A stretch of 64,000 bases of DNA from an uncultured Microcaldota archaeon (GCA_903884505.1 CAISET010000029.1:1-64000); one strand, 5' to 3'. Counted from the stretch's first letter, positions 42,491-52,195 are shown. The notes: generated by a model from the letters alone, not told the origin. Translations and numbers: made by a program.

Positions 42491-43036
42491 TTAGTCGCCT
42501 TCCGCCTTCTCCGCCTCAAAAACAAGCTCGGCTGCGCCCCCGAACCAGTAGCACCAAAAGGCGTCAAAAAAGTGCGGGCTTGCGTTTGCTGCTGCATCCA
42601 GCAGCCTCCAAAACAGGGAGAGCGTGCCGTGCGGGTTTTCGCCCCGCATCCTGACCTTTGCCGACACCACCCTCCACCGCTTGGTTGAGTAGGGGACCGG
42701 CATCCACTTTGAGTTTGGGTTGAAGTACTCAAAAAAGTGCACGCTGAAGCCGGATTTATGCGTTGGATCGGTGAACCCCCTTGAAAAATGCGGGGACTTC
42801 ATCACCAGGATGCCTCCGGGCTTGAGCACGCGGTGAATCTCCTCCAGCGCCCTGATCGGCCGGTCGAGGTGCTCTATTACGTGCGAAGCGTACACCCCGT
42901 CAAACTGGCCTGCCTTGAGCGGGTAGGGGTATTTGTTGAGGTCGAAATAGACGTCCGCCTTCACGTGCGGCAGGTAGTCATGGTTAACCCAGCCTTCGCG
43001 GTAGTCGTTTCCGCATCCGAGGTTCAGGCGTTTCAC
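42491..43036 (-). CDS. SAM-dependent methyltransferase (type 11)
   Basis: The 181-residue class I methyltransferase has LNLGCGNDYREGWVNHD as the SAM loop, FDGVYASHVIEHLDRPIRALEEI, and RVLKPGGILVMKSPH. Placement among sugar genes suggests methylation of a glycan, but the acceptor cannot be read from sequence. It lies directly after rfbB. Confidence 0.85.
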   Translation of the reverse strand: MKRLNLGCGNDYREGWVNHDYLPHVKADVYFDLNKYPYPLKAGQFDGVYASHVIEHLDRPIRALEEIHRVLKPGGILVMKSPHFSRGFTDPTHKSGFSVHFFEYFNPNSKWMPVPYSTKRWRVVSAKVRMRGENPHGTLSLFWRLLDAAANASPHFFDAFWCYWFGGAAELVFEAEKAEGD

Positions 43037-43045
43037 TTTTTCACC

Positions 43046-44011
43046 TTATCCGTTGCTTAAGAGCGGCTTCCACCACCAAACATTCTTGAGGTACCAGTCG
43101 ACGGTGAGCTTCAGCCCCTTCTCCAAATTGACTTTCGGCTTCCAGCCGAGCTGCTTCCTTATTTTCGCGCAATCCAGTGAATACCTGAAATCGTGGCCCT
43201 TCCTGTCCTCGACGAACTGTATGCTGTCCTCGCCCTTCTTCATGTGCTTGAGGAGCATCTCCGTGAGCTCGAGGTTCGTCCGCTCCTCCCCGCCCCCGAT
43301 GTTGTAGATTTCGCCCTGCTTCCCTTTCAGCAGGACGGCCTCTATGCCCTCGCAGTTGTCCCCGACGTAGAGCCAGTCGCGCACGTTGAGGCCTGTGCCG
43401 TAAACTGGAACTTTGAGCCCCCTGTAAAGGTTGGTGACGAAGAGCGGAATGAGCTTCTCCGGAAACTGGTGCGGGCCGTAGTTGTTCGAGGAGCGCGTGA
43501 TTACGACTGGGAGGCCGTAGGTCTTGTTGAAGGCGCGCGCGAACATCTCCGCAGCAGCCTTGCTTGCGGAGTAGGGGGAGTTTGGCTCCATGCGGTCCGT
43601 TTCTTTGAAGGAGCCGCTGCGGATGCTCCCGTAAACTTCGTCCGTGGAGATGTGGATGAACTTTTCAACCTCTGCATCAGTGGCTGCCTGCAGGAGCACG
43701 CAGGTGCCTTTGACGTTCGAATCAAGGAATGGCGTGGGGTCAGTGATTGAGCGGTCAACGTGGGACTCTGCTGCGAAATGCACGACCGCGTCGCTATCCT
43801 CCAACAGCTTCTCCACAAGCGGCCTGTTGCAGATGTCGCCCTTCACAAACCTGTAGTTTTTGTTCTTGGCGAAGTCCTTGGTGTTTTCCAGCCTGCCGGC
43901 GTAGGTGAGCTTGTCGAGGTTGGTTATGTGGAAGTCCGGGTGCTTTTCCAGCATCATGCGGATGAAGTTGCAGCCGATAAAACCGGAGCCGCCGGTGACT
44001 AACAGGTTCAT
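43046..44011 (-). CDS. rfbB: dTDP-glucose 4,6-dehydratase
   Basis: RmlB dehydrates dTDP-glucose to the 4-keto-6-deoxy sugar, the second step to dTDP-rhamnose. The 321-residue extended SDR has GGSGFIG (7-13), HFAAESHVDRSI, the catalytic STDEVYGS, YSASKAAAE and RSSNNYGPHQFPEKLIP, all diagnostic. Its ATG overlaps the stop of the ACT-domain gene (ATGA at 44008-44011). Confidence 0.94.
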   Translation of the reverse strand: MNLLVTGGSGFIGCNFIRMMLEKHPDFHITNLDKLTYAGRLENTKDFAKNKNYRFVKGDICNRPLVEKLLEDSDAVVHFAAESHVDRSITDPTPFLDSNVKGTCVLLQAATDAEVEKFIHISTDEVYGSIRSGSFKETDRMEPNSPYSASKAAAEMFARAFNKTYGLPVVITRSSNNYGPHQFPEKLIPLFVTNLYRGLKVPVYGTGLNVRDWLYVGDNCEGIEAVLLKGKQGEIYNIGGGEERTNLELTEMLLKHMKKGEDSIQFVEDRKGHDFRYSLDCAKIRKQLGWKPKVNLEKGLKLTVDWYLKNVWWWKPLLSNG

Positions 44012-44439
44012 TTCTGCTCACCCTTTTTGCATTCCTCGACCAGCTTCTCGAGCGCCTTCACCGCGCGCTCCTTGTCCTCTTTCCTGATTAGGATGTGCTC
44101 GTAGGAGTGCGCGGAAATCGTGCGGAGGTTTATGCGCTCCGATGCCAGGATGCGGGAAACCTCCGCGATGTAGCCAGGGACGGACCAGTCGGAAGGCACG
44201 CTGAAGGTTATCACGTGGAACGGGAACTCGGGGATTGCGCCCCTTACGGCCGGCGCCATCTCCTTCCATTTTTCTAGGGGGAGGACGAGCGTGGTGATGC
44301 CGCGCTCCTTGATGACCGCGGAGAAGCCTTCGCCACCGAGCTGCACGTCCGCGACCGCGGGGAGGCCGACCACCGCGAATTCCTCCCTCGAGACGAGCAG
44401 TTTCGTCTTGGCAAATTGCTGCCTGAGTTTTTCTTCCAT
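44008..44439 (-). CDS. ACT-domain protein
   Basis: The 143-residue protein shows two ACT-like units, the second clear: VPGYIAEVSRILASERINLRTISAHSYEHILIRKED. ACT domains bind small ligands such as amino acids. The position between two sugar-nucleotide SDR genes may be fortuitous. ATG at 44439 follows GGTGA, which overlaps the upstream stop. Confidence 0.78.
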   Translation of the reverse strand: MEEKLRQQFAKTKLLVSREEFAVVGLPAVADVQLGGEGFSAVIKERGITTLVLPLEKWKEMAPAVRGAIPEFPFHVITFSVPSDWSVPGYIAEVSRILASERINLRTISAHSYEHILIRKEDKERAVKALEKLVEECKKGEQK

Positions 44440-44443
44440 TTTT

Positions 44444-45439
44444 TCACCAGTATTCCTTTTTCCTCTCGCGGTAGAAGGCAATAGTCTTGCGGAGGCCCTC
44501 GTCGAGGGAGGTTTTGGGCTCCCAGCCCAGCTCATCTCTTATTTTCTCGTATGTGACGAAGAAGTTGCCTATTTCTATGGCCTTGCGGTCCGCGGGCCAG
44601 GGGACCAGCTTGTAGGAGCCGCTGCCTGCCGCCTTAATCACGGACTTCACCATGTCCATGAACTTAATCTCGTTCCCCGAGCCGAGGAGGTAGTACTTGC
44701 CGTTCGACTTTTCCGACTGCGCCGCGAGAATCATGGCGTCGACCACGTCAGTGATATAGTTGTAGTCGCGCGTCTGGGAGCCGTCCCCGAAGACCTGTAT
44801 CTCCTTCCCCTCGAGCGCGAGCCTGATGAACCAGTTCATAATCCCGTACTTGGCGTGCCTCATCTGGTTCCTCTCCCCATATGTGTTGTTTATGCGCAGG
44901 GAAGTGGCGCGGATTCCGTAGGCGGAATTGTAGACCAGGTGGTATTTCTCCGCCGCCCATTTGTTTGCGCCGTAAATGTCAGTTGGGTTGTCGGGATGCT
45001 CCTCATCAGCCGGGGAGTAATGGAGCGAGCCCATCTGCCCCCGGGTTCCCGCGTAGACGATTTTCGCCTTGTCCGCGTGCCTGCGGCAGGCTTCTAGCAG
45101 GACGAGATTGCCGCGGCAGTTTATGTCGACGTCGAGGAACGGGTCTGTCATTGAATCGATGTGCGAGACCTGCGCCGCGCAATTGAAGATGAAATCCTGG
45201 CCCTTGACTGCGGCTGCCATCGCCTTCTCGTCGCGGATGTCCGCCTTGGTGAAGGAGACGCGGTCTTTTATTTCGCGGATGTTCGCGAAGTTCCAGCCGT
45301 AGGGGTCGATGCAGGCATCGGCTATGGAAACTTCTGCGCCAATGGCAACTAGGCTGTGCGCGAGGTTGGAGCCTATGAAGCCGAGGCCGCCCGTGATGAG
45401 GCAGCGTTTTCCATCAAGGCGTGGGAGCGAATAAGCCAT
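44444..45439 (-). CDS. NAD-dependent nucleotide-sugar epimerase/dehydratase
   Basis: The 331-residue extended SDR has GGLGFIGSNL (residues 17-26), FNCAAQVSHIDSM, the GTRGQMGSLHY active-site strand and YGANKWAAEKYH (YxxxK near residue 155). NNTYGERNQMRHAKYGIMNWFI is the substrate-binding region. The specificity, perhaps UDP-glucose/GlcNAc 4-epimerase or GDP-mannose 4,6-dehydratase-like, is not resolved. It is divergent from rmlD with a TATA-like TTTAAATA near 45468-45475. Confidence 0.82.
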   Translation of the reverse strand: MAYSLPRLDGKRCLITGGLGFIGSNLAHSLVAIGAEVSIADACIDPYGWNFANIREIKDRVSFTKADIRDEKAMAAAVKGQDFIFNCAAQVSHIDSMTDPFLDVDINCRGNLVLLEACRRHADKAKIVYAGTRGQMGSLHYSPADEEHPDNPTDIYGANKWAAEKYHLVYNSAYGIRATSLRINNTYGERNQMRHAKYGIMNWFIRLALEGKEIQVFGDGSQTRDYNYITDVVDAMILAAQSEKSNGKYYLLGSGNEIKFMDMVKSVIKAAGSGSYKLVPWPADRKAIEIGNFFVTYEKIRDELGWEPKTSLDEGLRKTIAFYRERKKEYW

Positions 45440-45563
45440 TCTGACCGAAGGTGTTTGGCCGAACTACGTTTAAATACCTATTCGGCGAGAGATAATCGGT
45501 CGAAATGGGAACGCTTGTCGCGGGAGAGGCACGGTTGCGGGTGCTGAGGGAGGGGCTGGCTGG

Positions 45564-46478
45564 ATGAGAATGCTCGTTACGGGAGAGGCGGGGATGCTGG
45601 GCAGCAGGGCCGCCAGGGCCGCGAGGGACAGGCACAAGGTGACAGGCACCTACCTCGGGAAGGCGCCCGGGATGGATGGAGTGGAAGAGGTGCGGATGGA
45701 TATCACCGACAGGGAGGATGTCTTCGAGGTGGTGAGGAAGGCCGAGCCCGATTACATACTCCACACTGCGGCGATGACGGACGTTGATGCGTGCGAGAGG
45801 GAGCAGGATAAGGCGATGCTCGTGAATGGGATGGGGACCGAGAACCTCGCGATGGCCGCGAGGGAGATGGGCGCGGGGATAATCTATGTTTCGACAGATT
45901 ATGTTTTCGATGGGGAGAGGAAAGAGGGAGCTTACGCGGAGTATGAGGCAGTGAACCCGCTGAGCGCATACGGGAGGTCGAAGCTCAGGGGCGAGGTTGG
46001 GGTGCGCGTGTGCAAGAACTGGGCAGTAGCGCGGGTGAGCGTGCTTTACGGGTGGAACTCCCCTTCGCAGCACGCGAACTTCGTGACCTGGGCGATAGGT
46101 AAATTAATGAAAGGGGAGAAGATTAGCCTGCTCACGGACCAGTTCACATCGCCGACGCTGCTTGAGAACTGCGCGGACGCGCTCGTGAGGATGGCCGAGG
46201 CGAGGGCCGACGGAGTCTACAACGCGTGCGGAAGGAGCTGCGTGAGCAGGCATGCGTTCGGGATGCAGATTGCGGAAACATTTGGATTGGATGGGAAGCT
46301 CATATCCGAAAGCACGAGCGATGGGATGAAGTGGCTCGCGAAAAGGCCCGCAAGGGCGTGCCTCTCCGTGAGGAAGATAGAGGAGGAGATTGGGGCGAAG
46401 ATGATGACAACCGAGGAGGGGCTCAGGTTCATGAAAGGGCAGCTCGATATGGGAAATGCGGAAGGGTGGAGTCTGTGA
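45564..46478 (+). CDS. rmlD: dTDP-4-dehydrorhamnose reductase
   Basis: RmlD performs the last reduction to dTDP-L-rhamnose with NAD(P)H. The 304-residue protein has the altered nucleotide loop GEAGMLGSR (GxxGxxG), HTAAMTDVDACE, IYVSTDYVFDG, SAYGRSKLRGE (YxxxK) and FTSPTLLENCADAL, matching RmlD. ATG at 45564 follows GGGAGGGG-type sequence. RmlA lies next to it; RmlC is not found in the window. Confidence 0.9.
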   Translation: MRMLVTGEAGMLGSRAARAARDRHKVTGTYLGKAPGMDGVEEVRMDITDREDVFEVVRKAEPDYILHTAAMTDVDACEREQDKAMLVNGMGTENLAMAAREMGAGIIYVSTDYVFDGERKEGAYAEYEAVNPLSAYGRSKLRGEVGVRVCKNWAVARVSVLYGWNSPSQHANFVTWAIGKLMKGEKISLLTDQFTSPTLLENCADALVRMAEARADGVYNACGRSCVSRHAFGMQIAETFGLDGKLISESTSDGMKWLAKRPARACLSVRKIEEEIGAKMMTTEEGLRFMKGQLDMGNAEGWSL

Positions 46479-46523
46479 AGGGATTTGCGCGGCTGGGGGC
46501 GCATTGGGCGGAGGTTTGAGATT

Positions 46524-47594
46524 ATGAAAGGGCTCATATTATCCGGAGGCTCTGGCACGCGGCTCAGGCCGCTCACGCACACTAGCGCAAAGCAGCTTAT
46601 TCCGATAGCGAACAAGCCGAACCTCTTCTACGCGATAGAGGATGTTGTGAACGCGGGAGTGAAGGAGATAGGCATCGTTGTCGGGCATACGAAGAAGGAG
46701 GTTATGGAGGCGGTGGGCGACGGCTCGAAATGGGGCGTGAAGGTCACCTACATCGAGCAGGATGCGCCGCGCGGGATTGCGCATGCCGTCCTTATCTCGG
46801 AGAAGTTCCTGGGAAGCGAGCCGTTCGTGCTCTATCTCGGCGACAACGTGCTCAAGGGCGGAATCAATGAATTCGTGGAGGAGTTCGAGAAGTCCGATGC
46901 GTCCGCCTCGGTGATGCTCACGAAGGTGAAGGACCCGCAGAGGTTCGGGGTTGCGGAGATAGACTCGAAGGGGAGGATAATCTCGCTCGAGGAGAAGCCC
47001 AAGCAGCCGAAAAGCGATTTGGCGCTTGTCGGAATTTACCTCTTCAGGAAGCCCATTTTCGAGGCCGTGAAGAGAATCAAGCCGTCCTGGAGGAATGAGC
47101 TGGAGATTACCGAGGCCATTGCTTACCTCGTGAGCCACAAGCACAAGGTGACTACGCAAATCGTGAAGGGCTGGTGGAAGGATACCGGGAAGCCGGAAGA
47201 TATTCTGGAGGCTAACCGGCTCATACTCGAGGGCATCGCGCCCAAGATGGAGGGGACTGTTGAGGAAGGCGTGGAGATTGTGGGCAGGGTGGCGATTGGC
47301 GCGGGAACGGTTGTGAGGCGCGGCTCCTCGATACACGGGCCTGCTATTATCGGAAAGAACTGCGAGATAGGGCCCAACGCCTATGTGGGGCCGTTCACAT
47401 CCGTCGGCGACAACTCGAAGCTCGTGAACGTGGAGATTGAGAACTCGGTGCTCATAGGCGATTCGGTGATTGAGTGCAGCAAGAGGATAAGGGACTCGTT
47501 GATCGGAAGGCACGTGCATGTTGCGAGCGCGGATAATTCCGTGCCGAAATGCCACAAATTGATACTTGGGGAACACTCGGTAATTAGCATCTGA
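46524..47594 (+). CDS. rmlA: Glucose-1-phosphate thymidylyltransferase, long archaeal form
   Basis: The enzyme makes dTDP-glucose from glucose 1-phosphate. The 356-residue protein has GGSGTRLRPLTHTSAKQLIP, YLGDNVLKGGI and EEKPKQPKSDLALVGIYLF in the N-terminal catalytic domain, and from residue about 245 a left-handed beta-helix with hexapeptide repeats (GAGTVVRRGSSIHGPAIIGKNC-type). This two-domain form is typical of archaea. ATG at 46524 follows GGAGG; an earlier in-frame start lacks one. Confidence 0.92.
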   Translation: MKGLILSGGSGTRLRPLTHTSAKQLIPIANKPNLFYAIEDVVNAGVKEIGIVVGHTKKEVMEAVGDGSKWGVKVTYIEQDAPRGIAHAVLISEKFLGSEPFVLYLGDNVLKGGINEFVEEFEKSDASASVMLTKVKDPQRFGVAEIDSKGRIISLEEKPKQPKSDLALVGIYLFRKPIFEAVKRIKPSWRNELEITEAIAYLVSHKHKVTTQIVKGWWKDTGKPEDILEANRLILEGIAPKMEGTVEEGVEIVGRVAIGAGTVVRRGSSIHGPAIIGKNCEIGPNAYVGPFTSVGDNSKLVNVEIENSVLIGDSVIECSKRIRDSLIGRHVHVASADNSVPKCHKLILGEHSVISI

Positions 47595-50270
47595 TTATGG
47601 ATAATCTCTTAGCTTGTAGATTACCATGTAGCGCGCGCCGTTCGTGGCATTCCACTCGTAGGCCTTGTCGAAGCCGTCGAGCTCGCCGAGGACGAAGCCC
47701 TTGTAGAAGTTGGAGTCGTATATCTTCCCCTTGCGGTCATCCCAGCCGCTCACGTTGTCCTGCCAGATGGCGGGGTCCTTGAAGTACAGGACGGAGTAGA
47801 GCGCGTAGTCCTTCCCGTTGTAAGTGGTTTGCTGCGGGCTGGTGAGGACTCCCTTGTTCTGCCTGGTCAGGTTCTCCTCGTAGAACATCACGCCGTCGTT
47901 GCGCACGCAGTAGGTGTAGCCGAACGTCGACTGCGCGCGGAGGAGCCTGACCGACGGGTCGGAGGTCTGGCAGTAGTCGGAGAGCGCTGGCTGGAGCGGG
48001 ATGAAGACGTGCTCGAACTGGTGCTCGCGCTCGCAGGCGGAGGTGCCCATGCCGTTCTTCTCCGCATAGGTCTGGTTGGTCTGGTTGTTGTAGACGCAGG
48101 CGAGGAAGTCCAGCGCGCCCCACTTGCTCACGAGGTCGACGTCCATCATTACGTAGTGCGTCTTGTATTCGCGCATGAAGTTCGCGAGGTCCGCCTCTCC
48201 GGAATCGGGCGAGTCGCGGGGGCCGAAGACGTACTTGTCGGCCACCATGAGGTCCTTCGTCGAGTTTGCGTGCTCGTTGCGCGTGAGCGTGTCCCTCTCC
48301 CCGAAGAAGTTCGTCCAATGGCCGTAGTCCCACCAGGAAAGGATGCGGGTGTCGGGCTCCGTCTGGGTCCTTATCCACGTCATGGTGTCGAGCCAGTAGT
48401 CAGGTATCTTGTCGCAGTAGAGGTAGTAGGCGGTGTAGTGGCCGTCATTACCCATCTTCGTGCAGTTGGCCGCGCCCCCCGACCAGTACTGCTGGTTCAG
48501 GTTCACGGTTGCCAGCTCGATGACTGCGCCGTCGAGCGAGATGCCGCTGCTGGAGAGGGTCGGGGCGATGAATACGAGAAGGGAGAAGAAGAATGCCAGG
48601 GCCATTATGGCCCGGTGCGCGTTCCTCTTTTCCTCCTCGCTTTTGAACAGCTTCGGGATGAACTTCATGGCCTCGCCAAAGACTATCGCCACCGCGAGCA
48701 CGAGCATGAAGCCGAGCTGCAGCAGGTACTTGCTTATGCTCATCCCCACGTAGGAGACGGGGAATATCAGGAGGATGAGGAAGATTGCGAGCCTGGAGTC
48801 GCGGTAGACCCCGTAGGCAAGGCAGATGGCTGCGAGGAAGAGCGCAAGCTGTATGAGGCTGACTCCGAAGAGGGACATGCCGAGAACGTCGAACGCGCTC
48901 GATAGCTGGCCCTCGGTAGGCGCTTCCTCCGCCACGGTCATGTAGAGCGCCTCGGGATGGCCCGCGAAGCCGGCCGCGGAGTTTATGTAGCCGACCACCT
49001 TCGGGCCGAGGGGCGTGACGAGCAGCAGCATGAAGCCCACCACGATAATGCCGAGGAGCGCATACCACTTGTTTTCCGCGCTATCAACGTCCACGTTCAC
49101 GTTTATGTACCGGAGGACTGCTGCGGAAACCTTCACAATCAATTCTATTTGCCAGAGGGCTAGTGCGAAGAGGTACGGGCCCACGACCACGAGCAGGCGC
49201 TCGAGAATGGGGTAATTGGGCGCGTAAAACAGCATCGCCAGCGCAGTGAATATGATGAATACAACTATTATGCCGTTGAGTTCGATGAACTCGCGCAACT
49301 CCCTGCCGCGCAGGAAATCGAGGAGGGACTGCAAGCCGAGGTAGCCGCCGTAAACCAGGGAGAGGATGATGAAGTACTGCGAGCCGGAGATTATGGAGAT
49401 TGCGGCTATGCCCGCGAGGACCGCAAGCATCCTGTCGCGCCTGTGCACCACGAGAGCGTAGGCGGCTGCGAAGAAGAAGATGGCGTACAGCCCCCAGGGC
49501 TGAATCTCAGCCTCTCCCGCCGCGAACTTCTGGATGAAGTTGGGGAGGATTGCGCAGAACAGCGCCGCCATCAGGCCCATCGCGGTCCCGTATTCCTCCT
49601 TCATGAGGATGTAGGCGAGGAAGGCGAGGAGCGCGCCCACGAGCGGCGGGTAGACGTTCGCGACAACCGAGAGGAGGGAGGAGTCGTATGCGCCGCCCTG
49701 CGTGTAGATGGAATACCAGAAGGCCTCAAGGTAGTTGGTGATGGGCGCGAGGCGGTGCGTGCTGCCCTCCGGATACCATGCGGTCGTGTCATGCAGGGGG
49801 ATGTTGCCCTGCTGGAGCAGGTACTGCGTGCTGTAGATGTAGTAGTAGGGGTCGAACTCATAGAAGACTGGCGAGAGGCTCTGCATCCGCGCCCAGAATG
49901 CCCAGAGTATCATGAGCGAGACGAGAAGCAGGATTGCGAAGCGAATCTGCCCTTCGTGGCCCTCAAGGTCTATGCGGATGTTCCCGAACTCGGAGAAGAC
50001 GTTCTCCTTTATGGACCATGCGAGCCCCCCAAGGGAGACGAGGGCGATGACCGCGAGGGCGAGCGCGAAGGAATAGCCTATTCCGGCGAACGAAACGAGG
50101 AACATCAGGAAGGGCGGAATGACGGTGCCTATCACAAGGCCGAAGAGGATTTTCTCGAAGAGCCCCAGCTTCGAGCGCTTGAGCAGGGGCAGCGCGAGCA
50201 GCGTGCCCGGGACGAGCATGGAGAGCAGTATTGGTATTCCTGCAAGGATGAAAGTTAGTTCGCCTGCCAT
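47595..50270 (-). CDS. aglB: Oligosaccharyltransferase AglB
   Basis: AglB moves the lipid-linked glycan onto Asn of Asn-X-Ser/Thr in proteins outside the cell. The 891-residue protein has about 13 transmembrane segments up to residue 570 and a large outside domain. The first loop contains YEFDPYYYIY (metal-binding Asp), and the sequon-binding WWDYGHW lies at about residues 645-651, followed by ERDTLTRNEHAN. Its 3' end faces rmlA. Its presence agrees with the sugar-nucleotide and lipid-carrier genes around it. Confidence 0.96.
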   Translation of the reverse strand: MAGELTFILAGIPILLSMLVPGTLLALPLLKRSKLGLFEKILFGLVIGTVIPPFLMFLVSFAGIGYSFALALAVIALVSLGGLAWSIKENVFSEFGNIRIDLEGHEGQIRFAILLLVSLMILWAFWARMQSLSPVFYEFDPYYYIYSTQYLLQQGNIPLHDTTAWYPEGSTHRLAPITNYLEAFWYSIYTQGGAYDSSLLSVVANVYPPLVGALLAFLAYILMKEEYGTAMGLMAALFCAILPNFIQKFAAGEAEIQPWGLYAIFFFAAAYALVVHRRDRMLAVLAGIAAISIISGSQYFIILSLVYGGYLGLQSLLDFLRGRELREFIELNGIIVVFIIFTALAMLFYAPNYPILERLLVVVGPYLFALALWQIELIVKVSAAVLRYINVNVDVDSAENKWYALLGIIVVGFMLLLVTPLGPKVVGYINSAAGFAGHPEALYMTVAEEAPTEGQLSSAFDVLGMSLFGVSLIQLALFLAAICLAYGVYRDSRLAIFLILLIFPVSYVGMSISKYLLQLGFMLVLAVAIVFGEAMKFIPKLFKSEEEKRNAHRAIMALAFFFSLLVFIAPTLSSSGISLDGAVIELATVNLNQQYWSGGAANCTKMGNDGHYTAYYLYCDKIPDYWLDTMTWIRTQTEPDTRILSWWDYGHWTNFFGERDTLTRNEHANSTKDLMVADKYVFGPRDSPDSGEADLANFMREYKTHYVMMDVDLVSKWGALDFLACVYNNQTNQTYAEKNGMGTSACEREHQFEHVFIPLQPALSDYCQTSDPSVRLLRAQSTFGYTYCVRNDGVMFYEENLTRQNKGVLTSPQQTTYNGKDYALYSVLYFKDPAIWQDNVSGWDDRKGKIYDSNFYKGFVLGELDGFDKAYEWNATNGARYMVIYKLRDYP

Positions 50271-50340
50271 TTTTGCACCGAAGCCGAAGGAAACTATTTA
50301 TCGGTATGGATTTATATATGTTGAGAGGTTCGAGCGGATT

Positions 50341-51492
50341 ATGTTCGATGTCCATGTTGTTGGCGCAGGGCCCGCAGGCTCGGTGTGCGCGAGGGAGTGC
50401 GCAAAAAAGGGGCTGAAGGTGCTGCTTTCTGAAGAGCACAGGAGAATCGGGGAGCCCGTGCAGTGCTCGGGCCTGATTTCTAAGAACGGGCTCGATTCGC
50501 TGGGAGTTGACTATTCGAAGGCGGTAATGTGGGGCGTGCGCGGGGCGAGGCTCTTCTCGCCCGCGATGGAGGAGATGCGCGTAGGCAACGGGGGAATCAG
50601 GGCGCAGGTTGTGGACAGGGCGCGGCTTGATTCGCTGCTTGCGGAAAGCGCGGAGGAGGAAGGCGTGAAGGTTGAGCTGGGGAGGAGAGTTGGCAGGAAG
50701 GAGCTGAATGGCAGGTTCATTGTGGGCGCAGATGGGGCGGGCTCGTGCGTTGCGGATTGGTTCGGCTTCCCTGCAATTGGCGAGTACGTGATTGGGATGC
50801 AGGCTGATTTTGACGGCGCGGCGCTTGAGGAGCCCGATTGCATCGAGGCATATTTCTCGAACGAAAGATTTCCTGGGTTCTTCGGCTGGTGCATACCGCT
50901 CGGGAAGGATTCGGCGCGCGTGGGGCTTGGCGTTTATTGGAGAAGGGGCGAAAGGAGGGCTCCGGTGAGTGCGCTGTTCTCCAGGTTCCTCCGCAGCAGG
51001 AGGATTGCAGGAATCCTGGGTGGGGCTAAGAAGAGGTCGCAGCTCGCGGGCTGCATACCCATAAGGGCGAGGGAGAAGGCAGCCAAGGGAAATGTGCTGC
51101 TGGTCGGAGACGCGGCAGGCCAGGTCAAGGCCACGACCGGCGGAGGTGTGGTCTTCGGGACCGCGGCTGCGAAAGTCGCGGCGGGATGCATTGCAGGCGG
51201 AAAGGCAGCCGAATATGAGCGGATGTGGAGGGCGGAGCTGGGGGCGGACCTCGAGATGCACACGAGGCTGAGGGCGGCGCTCAACATGATGCCGGACTGG
51301 CAGATGTCGGGCGCGTTCTCGGCCGCGAAGCTCATGAGGATTGAGGAGTTCCTCAACAGGCACGGGGACATGGACAGCCCGAAGAAGATGCTTGGCGCGA
51401 TGAGCGGGGGCTTCGGGCCGCTGAAGGCGTTGGGCATGTCGCTGATTGGTGATACTAATATAATGGCGGCAAAGGGCAATAGTGGGCGTTGA
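50341..51492 (+). CDS. Geranylgeranyl-reductase-family flavoprotein
   Basis: The 383-residue FAD protein has the dinucleotide loop GAGPAGSVCAREC (residues 8-20), the GEPVQCSGLISK block, and GDAAGQVKATTGGGV near residue 250, the hallmarks of digeranylgeranylglycerophospholipid reductases. These saturate isoprenoid chains of membrane lipids or dolichol. The next gene makes the polyprenyl chain, so the polyprenol carrier may be its substrate. ATG at 50341 was chosen; longer reading overlaps aglB. A TATA-like TTTATATATG lies near 50310. Confidence 0.9.
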   Translation: MFDVHVVGAGPAGSVCARECAKKGLKVLLSEEHRRIGEPVQCSGLISKNGLDSLGVDYSKAVMWGVRGARLFSPAMEEMRVGNGGIRAQVVDRARLDSLLAESAEEEGVKVELGRRVGRKELNGRFIVGADGAGSCVADWFGFPAIGEYVIGMQADFDGAALEEPDCIEAYFSNERFPGFFGWCIPLGKDSARVGLGVYWRRGERRAPVSALFSRFLRSRRIAGILGGAKKRSQLAGCIPIRAREKAAKGNVLLVGDAAGQVKATTGGGVVFGTAAAKVAAGCIAGGKAAEYERMWRAELGADLEMHTRLRAALNMMPDWQMSGAFSAAKLMRIEEFLNRHGDMDSPKKMLGAMSGGFGPLKALGMSLIGDTNIMAAKGNSGR

Positions 51493-51493
51493 T

Positions 51494-52195
51494 ATGGCAG
51501 AGGCCGTTCCGAAGCACATAGTGATAATCCCCGACGGAAATCGCAGGTGGGCGAAGGCGCACCGTGTGCCCGAGCTCGAGGGCCATCGGGTAGGGATAGA
51601 CCTTCTCAGGAGCGTTGCCGACTGGTGCCGAGAGTTCGGGGTGAAGACGATAACCTTCTGGGGGTTCTCGCTTGAGAACTTCAGGCGCGGGGAGAAGGAG
51701 GTCAACCCCCTGATGCGGCTCTTCGAGCAGAAGTTCGAGGAGTTCAAGGACAAGAGCGAGGTGCACAAGAACAAAATCAGGGTGCGGTTCTTCGGCAGGA
51801 TTGACCTTCTTCCGCCAAAGCTGCAGAAGCAGCTGCGCGGGATTGAGAAGGAGACCGAAGGCTACACGGATTATAATGTGAACATACTGCTCGCTTATGG
51901 GGGGCGGCAGGAGCTCGTCGATGCCGCGAATGCCGCGATTGCCGATGCGAAGAATGGGAAGGTGGGGAAGCTGGACGAGGAGGCGCTTTCGCGCTATATG
52001 TACATGGCTGAGGTGCCCAACCCTGACCTTATAATCCGCACCTCGGGCGAGCAGAGGCTTTCCGGAATCCTCCCGTGGCACAGCGGGTACAGCGAGCTCT
52101 ACTTCTGCCCGAAGCTCTGGCCCGACTTCACGAAGGAGGATTTCAAGGCCGCGCTTGACGAGTTCGCGAGCAGGAAGAGAAGGTTCGGGAAGTGA
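51494..52195 (+). CDS. uppS: Polyprenyl diphosphate synthase (cis-prenyltransferase)
   Basis: The enzyme extends a prenyl diphosphate with isopentenyl diphosphate in cis to make the long carrier lipid for glycans. The 233-residue protein has IIPDGNRRWA (residues 11-20, catalytic Asp14), TFWGFSLENF, and the C-terminal IRTSGEQRLSG...YSELYF. ATG at 51494 overlaps the reductase stop region. A structured repeat begins just after its stop codon. Confidence 0.95.
   Translation: MAEAVPKHIVIIPDGNRRWAKAHRVPELEGHRVGIDLLRSVADWCREFGVKTITFWGFSLENFRRGEKEVNPLMRLFEQKFEEFKDKSEVHKNKIRVRFFGRIDLLPPKLQKQLRGIEKETEGYTDYNVNILLAYGGRQELVDAANAAIADAKNGKVGKLDEEALSRYMYMAEVPNPDLIIRTSGEQRLSGILPWHSGYSELYFCPKLWPDFTKEDFKAALDEFASRKRRFGK

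Noticed and set aside
42475-42732. Longer reading upstream of the GT2 remnant
   Set aside because: It is antisense-like filler in the methyltransferase gene, rich in Arg/Ser/Thr with no family signal.
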